A stretch of 64,000 nucleotides of DNA, taken from positions 1 to 64,000 of the forward strand of contig BJKQ01000008.1 in the NCBI GenBank assembly GCA_006538405.1. Reading direction: 5' to 3'. The position numbers and the translations under genes are program-made. Under the pieces are notes generated by a model that saw only the letters and a list, made by a program, of their open reading frames with translations, was not told where the DNA came from and ran no database searches. Origin of the DNA: Hansfordia pulvinata. Lineage: Eukaryota; Ascomycota; Sordariomycetes; Xylariales. Shown in pieces: positions 47,919 to 58,839 of the stretch (position 1 is the stretch's first letter; each line of letters starts with the position of its first letter).

Positions 47919-49355
47919 TGTGGGGGAAAGATTCCAGGATCGAGATATACCAGAGCCGCGGGGTGGGCGATGTTGGAAATGTGATGAGGAAAGTCAGGCC
48001 GGTTGAGGAACGGGACCTGGCTCCTTATAAATAGAGTCAATCTCTCGTTAGACTCTCTTATTTCCCAATTTCGGGTTCTCGGTTCCCTGAAAAGGGTGCC
48101 ATGTCTGACACAGCCCCTTCGCCTCCAGGTGAAGGGAAGTGAGCCTGAGAATTCGGCCGTCGCCACCCGGGTCGAGAAATAGAAATGGTCGCCTAAATGG
48201 TCGCTTAGCTCGCTATCAACTTCACCAAACCCTCTGGCCGCTTCGGGTGTACTTGTGACATGTTACATCGCCATCTGATCTGCGACGCATTATCAAATCA
48301 GGGAAGCTACAGTTCTTTACGTTGATCATCACCTTTATTCATGCCTGTTTCGCGACCCAAGCGGCATCAGTTCCCGTCTTATTATATCTCCCGCACCGTT
48401 TCCCTGGCAGGATGCGCTTTGCGGGCTCTGGATGTAACGACTGCCGGTTGGGGGAGCGCAAGCCAACGAGGGCCATTGGCTCACAATGAGGCGCTTGATT
48501 CCTTAAGATGGCTCTGGTGAAGGGTTTCAAGATGAACTTGATGGCCGTCGGCCGCGGGTTTACGAATAACGTGCGTAGCATTCATGACCTACATCGAGGG
48601 GTGCAATGCTATTCATCTTGCATCTCGTCTGGCGATAATAGAAAGCATGACCATTACGGTGAGAGGAATATACACTAGATAAACGTCGTTCAAGAGAGGC
48701 TCCTCCTGGAGAAGCCTCTTGAAGAGAGCCGGTAGTCCTATTCCGGTTCTAATTTGCGCTGCGTGGCGAGCGTTCATGGCGGAGCTCGAGGTCGGGAGCG
48801 TGCTCCTTCCCAGAGTAAGATGAAGCCTTGTTGCTACCGAATTTACAATCGTGGCGGTGTTGGGCCAACAACTCCGCCTACATGTAGTCACTAAAAGCGC
48901 CTAATGTTACTACTCGTAGTTTCCTTGAAGGCGCTAGAGGCGGAGTATGCAGTCGCAGTTTCGCCGCTTTCGTTTGCTTAGCACAAGCGGGATGCACGGA
49001 AGCTCAAGGCCTAAGAGGCAAAAAGGTACCTAACGTAAGGTGGCACCGGGATGAATAGATATGTAAGTGCATATTGGTACTAGTGTGCCGTGGCGCGCCC
49101 CCGCCATCGTCGCCATCGTCAGCATCGTCAGTATCGTCAGCATCGTCAGCATCGTCAGCATTGTCAGCATCGTCAGTCAGCATCGGCGCCTCTACAACGT
49201 ACACTGCACATATAAACGTCTTAGCATCTTTCGTGTTCTCGGATGAATGACTGCCGCCTGTGGCTGGGGCGCAGCATCGGTTGCGATTGGTCTTGCAAAC
49301 CATAGACAAAGGGCCAAAGGTCAACCTGTCCACTGCGCCAGAGCTACCATATGAT
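47919..49355. other. Intergenic region, no supported gene
   Basis: About 1.4 kb between two leftward genes. It carries a 9-base minisatellite (49,105-49,176). A leftward 92-codon frame at 48,613-48,891 ends with one hydrophobic stretch but has no other support. Confidence 0.6.
49105..49176. repeat. 9-bp minisatellite, eight copies
   Basis: Eight consecutive units of CATCGTCAG, four of them with a single or double change, fill 72 bases. It lies just beyond the 3' end of the ATP-grasp gene. On the minus strand it could encode a short Asp/Ala run, but no gene model includes it. Confidence 0.9.
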
Positions 49356-50867
49356 TCACTCTCTGAAGATCTTTGTCGTGCTAACATTGACCCTGCTCCA
49401 TTTCTCGTTCGCCCACCATGTCTTGAGCAAGGTAAGAGGCCAATATAGGTGGTAAAGGACGAGGGCAGGGTAAGGGTCCCAGACTTCGTATGTGCCCTCT
49501 TTCCAATTAAACAGATGGCCTGCGAACTGCAGCCAACTTTGACACGCCTTCGAAATGCCGTCCGGGCTGGCGACCGACGGGCCGAGAGGGAGGAGCAGCA
49601 AGGTGACCAGATCATTCGCCACCCAGTACCGAGGGCGGGCAGACTCCGGTGGTGCTATCAGCTTTTCGTGGTGTTCTTCTCCATTTGTGTACACAAGAGT
49701 CTTGCCCGGAACCGCGCTTAGGTAGGCCTCGACCATGGCCGACAGTTCCGAGCCCTCCTGGAGGAATAGTGTGACTGCAGTGTGCGCCCGAGGATTGCAC
49801 TCGATGGCGTAGATCTTGGTGCCGAACCCGTCGTGGCTGCTGTGCGTAGTCTCGAGCATAAAATCGAAGCTGAGGTGGCCAGTCAGACTCTCTGGGTTGG
49901 GCGATCTTTGGATGAACTCATGCGTGAAGGCGAGCAATGCACGAAATGTGGGCGAGGACTTGGGCAGAGCGCTGTAGTGCATCAAGAGATCCGAACTGGG
50001 GCAGGCCGTGAAGCACGTGATGTTGCCGCGAACGACGAGGGCGTGGGTGCAGAACTCGCGGCCTCCTTCGATGAACTGCTGCAGTATCCAGGGGCGGTCG
50101 GGGGAGATCGGGAGACGGTCGACGTGCCGGGCAGTCTTCTCAGCCGAGGCCAGCGGCAATAGCGTCATGTTGCCACGCTGCGCATCGTCGACCGCCACGG
50201 TTTTGAGGATGAACTTCCGGCCCGGATACTCGGCAGTCGCTTCGTACAGTGCCTGGAGAACCTCTGACCGGGAAGTAACGTGGCGTGTGTGTGGAACAGG
50301 CAGGCCCATCCTCTCGGCTTCTCTCATGAACGCGTCTTTCTCGTGCAGGGTGGCGGTGGTGGCCACATCGAACTGCACACACCGGCATGGGGTGCAGTCC
50401 TCAATGGCTTCTTTGGCTTGCGCGTCTTGGATTGCACTGGCGACGCCGGAGCAGGACACCCAGAGATCGACCTTCTCCTCGCGAATGATCTCCTTGAGAC
50501 GTCTGATGTATGCCCGCGTGCCTTCTGCCGTGTCGGGCGAGGCTAAGGGGTAGAACGTGGCGAGGCTTCGCGACACGCGTCCGGAGCAAGGGATCCAAGC
50601 GTCTTCAAAGTCGGCGCCGACGACCCGATGCCCCCGAAGATAGAACGCTCGAGCGAGAGAGATTCCCTTGGCCATTCCCACTCCAGTCACCAGAACCGTC
50701 TTCCTTCCTGCACGAGCCGCGTCGGCAGTGGGGGGGCGACTGGGCCATAATGCACTGCGCAGGGCGTGCAGCACTGTATGGATGAGAACGCAAGAACAGG
50801 ATACGGGAATGGCGAGGACGCTGAGAAGCACCAAGCCGAATACTTCCAGCGACTGTGGACAAGACAT
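49356..50867 (-). CDS. mysC-like: ATP-grasp ligase, mycosporine-glycine synthase type (MysC-like)
   Basis: A single exon encodes 503 residues. An N-terminal hydrophobic helix (residues 9-29) is followed by a Rossmann-like domain opening KTVLVTGVGMAKGISLARAF. The next part, DLWVSCSGVASAIQDAQAKE and CVQFDVATTATLHEKDAF, matches the layout I associate with MysC. The ATP-grasp core shows Lys222 (KFILK), the adenine-strand segment WILQQFIEGGREF (260-272), and Glu356 and Asn358 (YAIECNPR) as Mg ligands. The C terminus is aromatic (WWANEKW). MysC-type enzymes use ATP to couple an amino acid, usually glycine, to 4-deoxygadusol, giving a mycosporine. The cyclase and methyltransferase that make 4-deoxygadusol lie 3-8 kb away. 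The amino acid accepted here cannot be read from sequence. Confidence 0.88.
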   Translation of the reverse strand: MSCPQSLEVFGLVLLSVLAIPVSCSCVLIHTVLHALRSALWPSRPPTADAARAGRKTVLVTGVGMAKGISLARAFYLRGHRVVGADFEDAWIPCSGRVSRSLATFYPLASPDTAEGTRAYIRRLKEIIREEKVDLWVSCSGVASAIQDAQAKEAIEDCTPCRCVQFDVATTATLHEKDAFMREAERMGLPVPHTRHVTSRSEVLQALYEATAEYPGRKFILKTVAVDDAQRGNMTLLPLASAEKTARHVDRLPISPDRPWILQQFIEGGREFCTHALVVRGNITCFTACPSSDLLMHYSALPKSSPTFRALLAFTHEFIQRSPNPESLTGHLSFDFMLETTHSSHDGFGTKIYAIECNPRAHTAVTLFLQEGSELSAMVEAYLSAVPGKTLVYTNGEEHHEKLIAPPESARPRYWVANDLVTLLLLPLGPSVASPDGISKACQSWLQFAGHLFNWKEGTYEVWDPYPALVLYHLYWPLTLLKTWWANEKWSRVNVSTTKIFRE

Positions 50868-51722
50868 GGTTGCGGAGCTGTCCCTAATTTCTGGAGTCCG
50901 GAGCCGAGTGTCGTCTTCAAATCCGGTGGCGTGTATCGAAGCCGTAGAAGCCGTAGAGGCAGACGTCTTGTAAAAGGGGCGTAAAGGGATGGAGTGCAGT
51001 GGTCATTCGGCTCAGTCGAGGTGCAGCCCCATCGCCGCATATTTGTACAGCCACGATGCGATCGTGTTAAGCTGGCGACCAGAGAGGTAGTCGTTGTTCG
51101 GGACCAAGTGTACCTACCTTCCATCACTTTGGGTACTTGCTACTTTTGACTCATTGACGTCTTCGATTGGGCTCGGCATGACTGCATGGCAAGACCAAAG
51201 CCAGATCGTCCCCCAGGAGCCCTGACGAGTCGGGTCTCGCTGCGGGTGTCGACTGTCCAGAATGCTGCTTAGCGACGATGAATCATTATACCCGCCTACC
51301 ACTGGCGAGTGCCTGGACTAATGGGGCTACTGGGGCTACCGTCTCACTACTGTACCTACGTGCTGTGAACGGGACCTGGCCGTTTGTGGCGTGGGTACGG
51401 CTGTTAGGTGGCGACAGTGCTCAATTGGCCGTCTAGTAGCTCCCGCATATTCGGCTTGCACAAGCGCTTGGATCTGGAGGAGGGGTGAAGCTTCACGAAG
51501 GAGATCGGCCAAGGTTGCGTGTATCGACGCTCATGCTCCGGAAATGATTCTGCCACCGCTTCGTTCTTTGGGATTTTTCAAGATGAAAGATAGGTCAGTC
51601 GCCATTTGATGGCTTGAAATATGGAAACATTGCCAATTATCACAAGTGGCTGGCCCAGCTGGGCTTGCGTCGCTAAGGGACTTGGTATCTACTCATAACA
51701 AAGAGGCAGCAGACTCGAGTGC
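50868..51722. other. Upstream region of the ATP-grasp gene
   Basis: About 850 bases between the ATP-grasp start and the lipase stop, both leftward. It presumably holds the ATP-grasp promoter. A few near-repeats such as GCCGTAGAA (50,940-50,957) are present, and I see no gene. Confidence 0.55.
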
Positions 51723-53294
51723 TCACGGCCCCAAGGGTGTCTCAAACTGATATTGTGGCGCGCCGGCCCACTGCGTGAAGCTGTTGCCTGACTTCTGGTA
51801 TCGGTCCATGGCCAGCATGCCTTTGACCTCGCGCCTGCGGTAGCCTGCTTGCCGTGCTGAGCTGCCCTGCCGCTCCGTGAACCGGTCCTCGATCCACCTC
51901 AGCCACGTGCTGCGGCTGGCGTCCAGGGAGGGCACATGGCCCATGCCCTGGACCACGAGAAACTCCAAGTCGTGCTCGGGGAAGAGGCGGTGCGTCGCTG
52001 CCACCGTCGCGGCCGTGATGTTGTAGTTGACGTAGACATCCGCGGTGCCTTGCACCACGAGCAGTGGGCCCTTGAAGTCTTTGCGCCCGGCGTTTCCCAG
52101 TCTGGAATACTCGCGCACATAGCGGTTGCTCTCGGCGCCAGGCCGGAGGGATGGGCCCCCAGTGGCAAGGAGTGGTTGCGTGAGGCCAAAAGAACCCTGG
52201 ATCTGGCGCATGAGGTTGACTCTGGAGAGCCCGAGGGGCGAAAGAACGTCGGTGGCACGGAAGCCAGGGAAGATATCCGCAAATGCCGGGATGGCGAAGG
52301 GGAGGATGTAGCTGGCGCCCCCAGCCCAAGCGTCAGTGGTCGGGCTCCCCGCAATTGCTCCCAGATACCCGCGACCCAGGGAGGGATCCGCCTGGACCGC
52401 CTCAGCAACAGCCCACTGAAGAGGCGACAGCCACACTCGAGTTAGCGGGTGTCTTAGGCAACAACATGAAGCGATTGACCGCGCCGGGACCGAATCCATG
52501 GCCGTAGGTCGGAAGAGGGCACTTACAGCGACACCGCCACCCTGGCTGTGGCCAAAGGCGACGAATTCTTCGGTCAACGCCTGCGGAAATGCCTCCCGGG
52601 CGGCCTGCATGGCGTAGAGCGCATCCTGGGCGCCGGCGGGAGACATGAGGTACTGATGCGGTATCTCGGAGCCGTCCCAGGACCGGGCCACCCCGAGCCC
52701 GGCGTAGTCCGGCGCCACCACGGCGTAGCCAGCGAGCGCGAGAGCGAAGGGCGCCGCGTCGCCGTACCACAGAGCGCGATGCGCCGAGGGCGCCGTGTTA
52801 GCCGAGTAGCCCGCCGTGCCGTGCGCCCACAGCACCACGGGCGCTGCCCCTTGCGCCTGCCCCACATCCCGGGCCGCGAAGGGCCACAGCACGAAGCCGG
52901 AAGCGGGCACCACCGTCCCGTTGATGTTGGCGGTCGTGTAGAGGATTCTCGACAGAGCCAGGCTGGGCGGGATCGAGTAAGGGATCGTGTTGGTATACGT
53001 CTGGACCTTCAGTAAGGTCCCGGCCTCGAGAGCGGTTGTGTTCTGCACTGGCGGTAGCGAGTAGAAATCGTCTTCCATAGGGCCGCCGTTCGCGAGCTGC
53101 GACCTCTCGAATCGTATGATCTGGCTGATCTGGTTGGCCAGCTCGTCGGACAGCTGCGCTTCTTTGATCTGCGCCGGGGAGAGGGAAAATGACGAGTTGA
53201 ACGCCACCGACTGGAGTTCCACAGAGGCGCTGGCAACGGCAAAGGTCGCCAGCAAGACCCCAGCGCAGCCCGTCAGAGCATTGGGGAGAAACAT
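51723..53294 (-). CDS. Secretory lipase (LIP family)
   Basis: Two exons, 52,527-53,294 and 51,723-52,415, give 486 residues. The 111-base intron (GTAAGT...CTTCAG, with a GCTAAC branch site) happens to be in frame without stops; removing it restores the family sequence GHSQGGGVAWAVAE. I start at 53,294, which opens a signal peptide-like segment (NALTGCAGVLLATFAVASAS). The alpha/beta-hydrolase triad is visible: Ser250 in GHSQGG, Asp in VQGTADVYV and His in GMGHVPS. VVAPDYAGLG and LWAHGT support the secretory-lipase family. Family members are secreted triacylglycerol or ester hydrolases. It sits between two core biosynthetic genes, so it may act on an acylated form of the product, or it may be an unrelated passenger. 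Confidence 0.9.
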   Translation of the reverse strand: MFLPNALTGCAGVLLATFAVASASVELQSVAFNSSFSLSPAQIKEAQLSDELANQISQIIRFERSQLANGGPMEDDFYSLPPVQNTTALEAGTLLKVQTYTNTIPYSIPPSLALSRILYTTANINGTVVPASGFVLWPFAARDVGQAQGAAPVVLWAHGTAGYSANTAPSAHRALWYGDAAPFALALAGYAVVAPDYAGLGVARSWDGSEIPHQYLMSPAGAQDALYAMQAAREAFPQALTEEFVAFGHSQGGGVAVSALFRPTAMDSVPARSIASCCCLRHPLTRVWLSPLQWAVAEAVQADPSLGRGYLGAIAGSPTTDAWAGGASYILPFAIPAFADIFPGFRATDVLSPLGLSRVNLMRQIQGSFGLTQPLLATGGPSLRPGAESNRYVREYSRLGNAGRKDFKGPLLVVQGTADVYVNYNITAATVAATHRLFPEHDLEFLVVQGMGHVPSLDASRSTWLRWIEDRFTERQGSSARQAGYRRREVKGMLAMDRYQKSGNSFTQWAGAPQYQFETPLGP

Positions 53295-54195
53295 GGCGCG
53301 ATAGAGAGCACTGGCGATCAAAGATGGGCCACAATGGATGGGCAAGAACTCAGTAAGATGACTTGGGCCGACGAGCTTGAAGACTACGACCAAGGTTGCA
53401 AAAGATACGGCATGTATCCATAGGGACCTTGTGTTTTCTTATATAAGTCAAGACGACGCCCAAACTCGACCGCATCATGACCATCCTAGCACGGGAGAGG
53501 GGCGGTTACGAAGAGCCCATCTCCGGGTACGAGATCTGCTGCGCCAGCCAGGAAAGAGGCATAGCTAACATCGGGGACCTCTGTGCATCTACGAGAGTTC
53601 GTACGGGCAACTCTTCGTTGCTTCTCAACCACTCAGCCTCGGACGAGTGACTCCACCTCTGATGCACTCTTGCGACTTTCGTGCCGCGCTACCAGATGAG
53701 GCTGTGACTAGCAGAGCTCCTCTGCGACGATTTACGGCCGGGGCTGAGTCGTAACGCAGATCTACGAGTACGATGATACGATGCTACGAGGTTACGACTA
53801 CGAACATCCTTTCGTTGAGAGAGGATAACATCACAAGGCATGCCGGTCATAAGGCTCCCACAATCTGCGGGAATAATTTCCGATGAAATGGAGATCCGAG
53901 CACTGAAGTGAGTTGAGTAGTGGCTTCGGTGCCGCGAAACCTTCCATATCTGGCTCAGATCTTCGACCGCGAGAACAGGGGCAAACGGGGGCACGATGGA
54001 GCGAATCACGCGCAAGGTGTCTAATAGTCACGAACACCGGCATTCTGGGACCACCAGGCATCGTTGCTGTAAGAAAAATATTAAGAAGCGGGCATCTGGT
54101 TGGAATATGTGTTGATTATTAATAATAATGCGTAAGGAAAGCTGCATGAGTCGTAAAATGCATAGTCCGAATTGCAGTTCGCAGTGTGATCGTTC
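53295..54195. other. Intergenic region, no supported gene
   Basis: About 900 bases between the lipase start and the cyclase stop. It must contain the lipase promoter. No frame in it has recognisable domains. Confidence 0.6.
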
Positions 54196-55730
54196 TTATG
54201 CCTGGACCTTGGGGGCCATAATCTCGGTCAGCTGCAGCAGGGATGGCTTCTTCTCATCAGCGATCCCGGACTTCATCTCAACATGACGTCCTTCCGTCTG
54301 GGAGACGGCCTGCACACCAGCTTCCTCCTCGGCCAGATCCGTGTAGCCCGTGTCGCTACCATCAACATAAGCCTCCAGCCCTGCTCCCTTCCTTGGGAAC
54401 TTCTGAGCAATCTGCTTGTGTTCCTCCAGGGCCTCCTGCAACTCTTTGGGAGACACGTCGTTCAGGAAGGTGCAGCTACCGAGGGGGTTCGGGACGGCCA
54501 ATCTGAGCAGCCCGTCACGAGTCCTGAGGATGGCCGCGGTACCCTTCTCCAGGACGTGGTCGTCAAACTGCGCATGGTCGATGGACAGCCCGGCGCGGGA
54601 GAAGAGCGTCAGGAGGCGGAGGTGTTCTTCCGGGGTCATCAATCCACGCTTCTTAGCCAGAGTGGCGGAGTACGCCATGTCGATAGAGATGGCGTGGCCA
54701 TGGCGCAGAGGCGTCTCGGGAACGAGCTCGTGCAGGGGGGACCAACTAAAAGCCTTGCGTCAGCAACGAGATCAATACTCGTTCGGAGGGGCGTACTTAC
54801 GTGTGGCCGTAAGCAATAACTCGGTCGAGACCAATCTCATGCAAGTTGGGAGACTCAAGCTTGAGCATCTCAAAGATGGCCTCTCGGTTGATCTGAATTG
54901 CGTTAGCTTTGCAGATTGACTGTGGGTTATGCTCTCGACTTACAACGTCGGCAGCGGCGCGGACATCTTGAGGAGCGCCATCGGCTCTACCGAATCGCGA
55001 GTCGATCAATTGCTCGCAGAACTTGTCAAGGAGGTCAAAGACCTGCAGGTGAGAGCATGACGAGATCTTGATCAGCTCCGCAAACCCGTTCCGCACCTGC
55101 GACTTGGGGAGCGTGCGCAGGAAAGTGAAGTCGAGGAACGTGTGCATCGGGGCATGATAGGCGCCCAGTCGGTTTTTGTAGGAGCCGTAGTTCACGGCGA
55201 CCTTGATGCTGACACTGGCGTCGATGAGACCAATGACAGTGGTGGGCACTCGGATGAAGTTGGTGTTGCGTCGGTACGCGGCACAAGCAAATCCAGCGAC
55301 GTCAGTCACAAGCCCGCCACCAACAACGAGCACAGGCTCCTGTTCACGAGGTGTTAGCCAGTCGGCTTCGAAGCCCGTCCGAGTCACATGTGCTTCTTAC
55401 CTTCCGGATGATTCCAAAGTTGGTCATCGAGTCACAGATGCTCAGAAGCGTGTCCATGGACTTGGCCTTCTCGCCAATGGACGTCTGGTGAACCTGGAGC
55501 TTGAGGTCGTAGTGGGCGAAGTACGCCTCCATCTTGGGGCCATACAGGGCGTAGACATTCTTGTCCGTGACGGCAAGAACTCGGCCCCATTTCTTGTAGC
55601 AATTGGCCAGGCTGGGGTTTGAGGGGTTGAAGACACCGTCCACGAAGGTGAAGTCGTATTCGATCTTCTCGTAACCCTCGACGTGGAAACCCTGCTGGGT
55701 CTCGGTCACATTTGCCGTGAGGTCAGACAT
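54196..55730 (-). CDS. mysA-like: Sugar-phosphate cyclase, desmethyl-4-deoxygadusol synthase type (MysA-like)
   Basis: Three exons, 55,401-55,730, 54,801-55,339 and 54,196-54,745, encode 472 residues. Introns of 61 and 55 bases (GTAAGA...CAG, phase 0; GTAAGT...TAG, phase 2) keep frame. The dehydroquinate-synthase fold is clear: [11 protein letters not shown] at 117-127 binds NAD, then [19 protein letters not shown] and KNRLGAYHA. The DAS-x-IKVAVN form marks the sedoheptulose 7-phosphate cyclases (valiolone and deoxygadusol synthases) rather than true dehydroquinate synthases. Metal ligands are Glu198 (NGFAELIK), His289 (GHTWSP) and His305 (RHGHAIS). Cytosolic conversion of sedoheptulose 7-phosphate to desmethyl-4-deoxygadusol is expected. 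The adjacent methyltransferase favours this over the epi-valiolone synthases. The C-terminal tail after residue 330 is longer than in bacterial enzymes. Confidence 0.9.
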
Positions 55731-56683
55731 GTTGAAATGTTTGGATGGGGATGAGGGACAGGGATAATGGAGAAGAGTGTTGATGATGGGCGTGAGGATG
55801 TGAGGACAAACCATCCTCGAGGTGGCCGTGAGCCAACTTTTTAAACTCAATTCGCAGCAGCCTGAGCGCGCGTATCGGCCATGCAAATTCGGCCGGTGGG
55901 CAACAATCCGCTCAGGGCAACATGGGAAAGTCCAGATGCGAATATTGAAGCGTCATCCATGTCCGTTAGTTGCTTTCGTCCGCCTCCACCATTCCAGGGC
56001 CCCATACGAAGCCGGGACATGATCGCCCGCCCGCGCGGCATGCTGCTGCATGACTTGTGCGGCGTGTGCGGCGTCTGTTTCTTGATTCGGTGGCCTTCTC
56101 TTCCCCCGGAGCCCCGGCTACCTGTACGCACCGAGGTCGTGGCTGGACCCTGGCCGTCTTCATAGATCGAAATGGCGCGGATGGCAGATCAGCCCTTGTA
56201 CGCGGGACAGGATCCCGCACTGCGGGCCAGCTACCTAAGCGACAAATCACGACATGCCTGCTAGACGCCCAAGAAGCGCACCGCGGATAGACTGGTTGAC
56301 GCGTACGAGTGTTCTGCGCCAATCCCGTCCGCCGTGCCACCCCTCCCTTTCCTCATCGGGGGCGGAGCCTCACAGCCCTAAGACACTGCTTGGTCTAGAC
56401 CCATGCGAGTGCTGGCGAGGGGCGGCCCAAGGCCCGCGAGTCTTTGTGGGCTGGGCAGCCTGAAGCAGGAGTCCATGATCGCACGATAGTCAGTCATGAC
56501 ACACCACGCAAGACTACGCTGGATGCAGTAAGCCGGACCGGACACGCAGTATGCAACGCAAGTCACAAACATACAAGCTACCCATCTGTCGGAGGGGTAG
56601 CACTCGTCTTGCCATCAGAGCAAACACCATCGCATTGCTCTTACCTGATCACCAACAACCCCTTTCCTCGGACTCGGCACAAG
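55731..56683. promoter_or_regulatory. Shared divergent promoter region, cyclase / O-methyltransferase
   Basis: These 953 bases lie between the start codons of the two genes that carry out the first two pathway steps, so co-regulation from here is likely. Several CGG and CCG triplets occur (for example around 55,890-55,912 and 56,090), with no clear palindrome. No gene is present. Confidence 0.6.
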
Positions 56684-57693
56684 ATGGGCTCCCAGAAGCA
56701 AGAGGCCTTTGACGGCGTTGCGTATCAACCGCAAGAGGAGGTCTATGTAAGCACCTGACCCAGAGAGCGAGAGCACCACCAAAACCATGCGCGTGAAGGA
56801 GGACGAGTGGCTGACACACTTCAACCTTGATCTACGCAGTTCAACGACGGTCGCGAAATCGCACTCCTGCACTATGTCTACAGCCATCCCTCCCTCGAGG
56901 AGGCTCGAGGAAGCCCAGAAAAGGTCTTGCAACTCATAGACGAGTACGGCCGTGGGCAGAAGTACCTGATGAACATTGGCGAGTACAAAGCCAAGACAGT
57001 GGTCGACCTGATCAAGAAGGAGAAGCCCAACACAATGGTCGAGCTCGGTGGCTATGTCGGGTACTCCGCGATTGCCTTTGCAGCCGCGCTCCGTCAAGCG
57101 GGGGGCAAGCAATACTTCAGCATCGAGTACAATCCCGAGTTCGGAGCAGTCATATCCTCTCTCGTGGACCTGGCAGGTCTGGGCGACATTGTCACTGTGG
57201 TCATCGGCAGCAGCGCAGACGCGCTGAAACGGCTGCATCGGGACGGGACTCTGAAGCATATTGATCTCCTTTTCTTGGATCATCTCAAGCCGCTCTATAC
57301 ACCAGACCTGAAGCTCTGCGAGGAGCTTGACTTGGTCGGACCGGGCTCCGTCTATGCTGCTGACAATGGTAAGAACACCACTGATTCGCTTCGGTCCGGG
57401 TTGTGGGAGGAGCTGACATGATGGAAGTTGTGAAACCTGGAAACCCTCCTTATCTCGAGTATGTGCGGAGCTCTATATCCTCCAAGAGGGCCGCTTTCGC
57501 CAAACACTCTGGAGGGGAGCCTGCTGGCAAGCCCGACCTGGTATATGACAGCTGTTTTGTTGAAGGGTGGGAGCCCAGTGGGGTTCCGGTATGTGCTATC
57601 CCCATTTTTGCCACCTTTGTTCCTGCCTGGGACGTTGCTAATGCTTGCCAGGATGCTATCGAGGTCACAAGATGCTCTGGGATCGCGACCTGA
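56684..57693 (+). CDS. mysB-like: SAM-dependent O-methyltransferase, 4-deoxygadusol-forming type (MysB-like)
   Basis: Four exons, 56,684-56,746, 56,840-57,368, 57,428-57,588 and 57,652-57,693, encode 264 residues. Introns of 93, 59 and 63 bases all have GT...AG ends and consistent phase; the last is in frame and would otherwise be read through. The protein is a COMT-like class I methyltransferase. MVELGGYVGYSAIAFA is the SAM-binding loop, FSIEYNPEF carries the acidic residue for the ribose, LLFLDHLKPLY and AADNVVKPG supply the metal-binding Asp and Asn segments, and the end VPDAIEVTRC is typical of catechol-type enzymes. It should methylate desmethyl-4-deoxygadusol to 4-deoxygadusol with SAM. 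Divergence from the cyclase gene supports this assignment strongly. Confidence 0.9.
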
Positions 57694-58839
57694 CCAGATT
57701 CACCTTGCAGAAGTGGGACGATTCTCAATCAGGCCACGCAAATCCGACGTAAAGAAGCATGGTTTTTCTCAAGCAATCTTCCATTCAATTTTGAATTCAT
57801 TATGATGAAGCCGCTCGCGAAGTCTGAAGTCCTCAGGAATCCACTGATGTGTGGCGGCGTGCGTAGCTCTGCGGTCGCGAATGCCTTTGCTGCGCAAAGT
57901 GACATCTTCCACATGGACCGTGTGATAAATCACGCAATATAATGTTCAGGCTTTACCCGAATGAATACGCGTTCAATCCCTGCGAGAAGTGAAGCCATCG
58001 TCAAGTAGTAGCGCAAAGTGATGGTCATCCAGGTACCTGGCACTTGGCCGATGCACCAAAATACCATCCATCCGCCCATGCTGGAAGCCCAGGGACGCAT
58101 TGTGCCTCCAGGGAGGGCTGTCACTGGGCCCATTCCGCCCTAGACTTGCAGACTTACGGGCTGTATTCGCCCTGGACCAGGCACCCGTCCTGCCCCTGGC
58201 AGAGCCGCTAAAACTTGGGTCACCCCCGGACCCCACTGCCGGCCCGCCACCCCCTTACGGATAGAGGTACATTTGCTTGGAGTGGAGGCTGGAGAATAGG
58301 AGGACTGGGAGGCTCACAGCTGGAGCTGAGAGACGGATCGCCACCGGCATGGCCTGATGAATCATCATGCCGAAACCCCTCGAATTACTCGCTACGTGGC
58401 AATGCTACGCTCTGCCCTTTGAGTTCAGGCTGCACGCAGATCTCGAGGAGATAGCGGAATTACTCGTATGGGGGGCTTCCGGATCCGATTTCCACGCCCT
58501 AGTCCGGCCTTGGTCTTGGGTACCTGGAGGCTGGTAGGCATGTGCCTGGCCCTCTACTGTTGTTCACACGTTCTTACTGTGTCCAGCAATTGTCCGACTT
58601 CCTTGGACGGGTGCAGGGCCACGTGACAATTCTGATGGAATGGTGATCCGAAGAATTCTATAGGCGAATACCAAATTTGGCCGGCCGGCCCAGTCTGGCC
58701 ACGGCGGACTCACGGAAGAGTGTTCACAGTCGCTTATATGTCAAGTAGAGCATTTGGCCAGAAGTTCAAGTCTGCACCTTGTAACATGATATCCGGGATT
58801 ATTATCTATGGGGAAGAGTATGTACGCAAGGCCATGGCT
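57694..58839. other. Convergent intergenic region
   Basis: About 1.1 kb between the 3' ends of the methyltransferase and the aldo-keto reductase genes. It is larger than needed for two terminators, yet no frame in it has a domain or plausible splice model. A CGG-N2-CCG (58,476-58,483) is present by itself. Confidence 0.55.

Noticed and set aside
48613..48891. 92-codon leftward frame with one hydrophobic stretch
   Set aside because: Isolated hydrophobic segment only; composition is like other non-coding frames here.
49105..49176. CRISPR-like or coding interpretation of the 9-base repeat
   Set aside because: Units are adjacent without spacers and lie outside any supported gene; it is a simple minisatellite in a eukaryote.
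54196..55730. Ordinary 3-dehydroquinate synthase of the shikimate pathway
   Set aside because: Fungal dehydroquinate synthase is part of the pentafunctional AROM protein, and the IKVAVN and GHTWSP motifs are those of sedoheptulose 7-phosphate cyclases.
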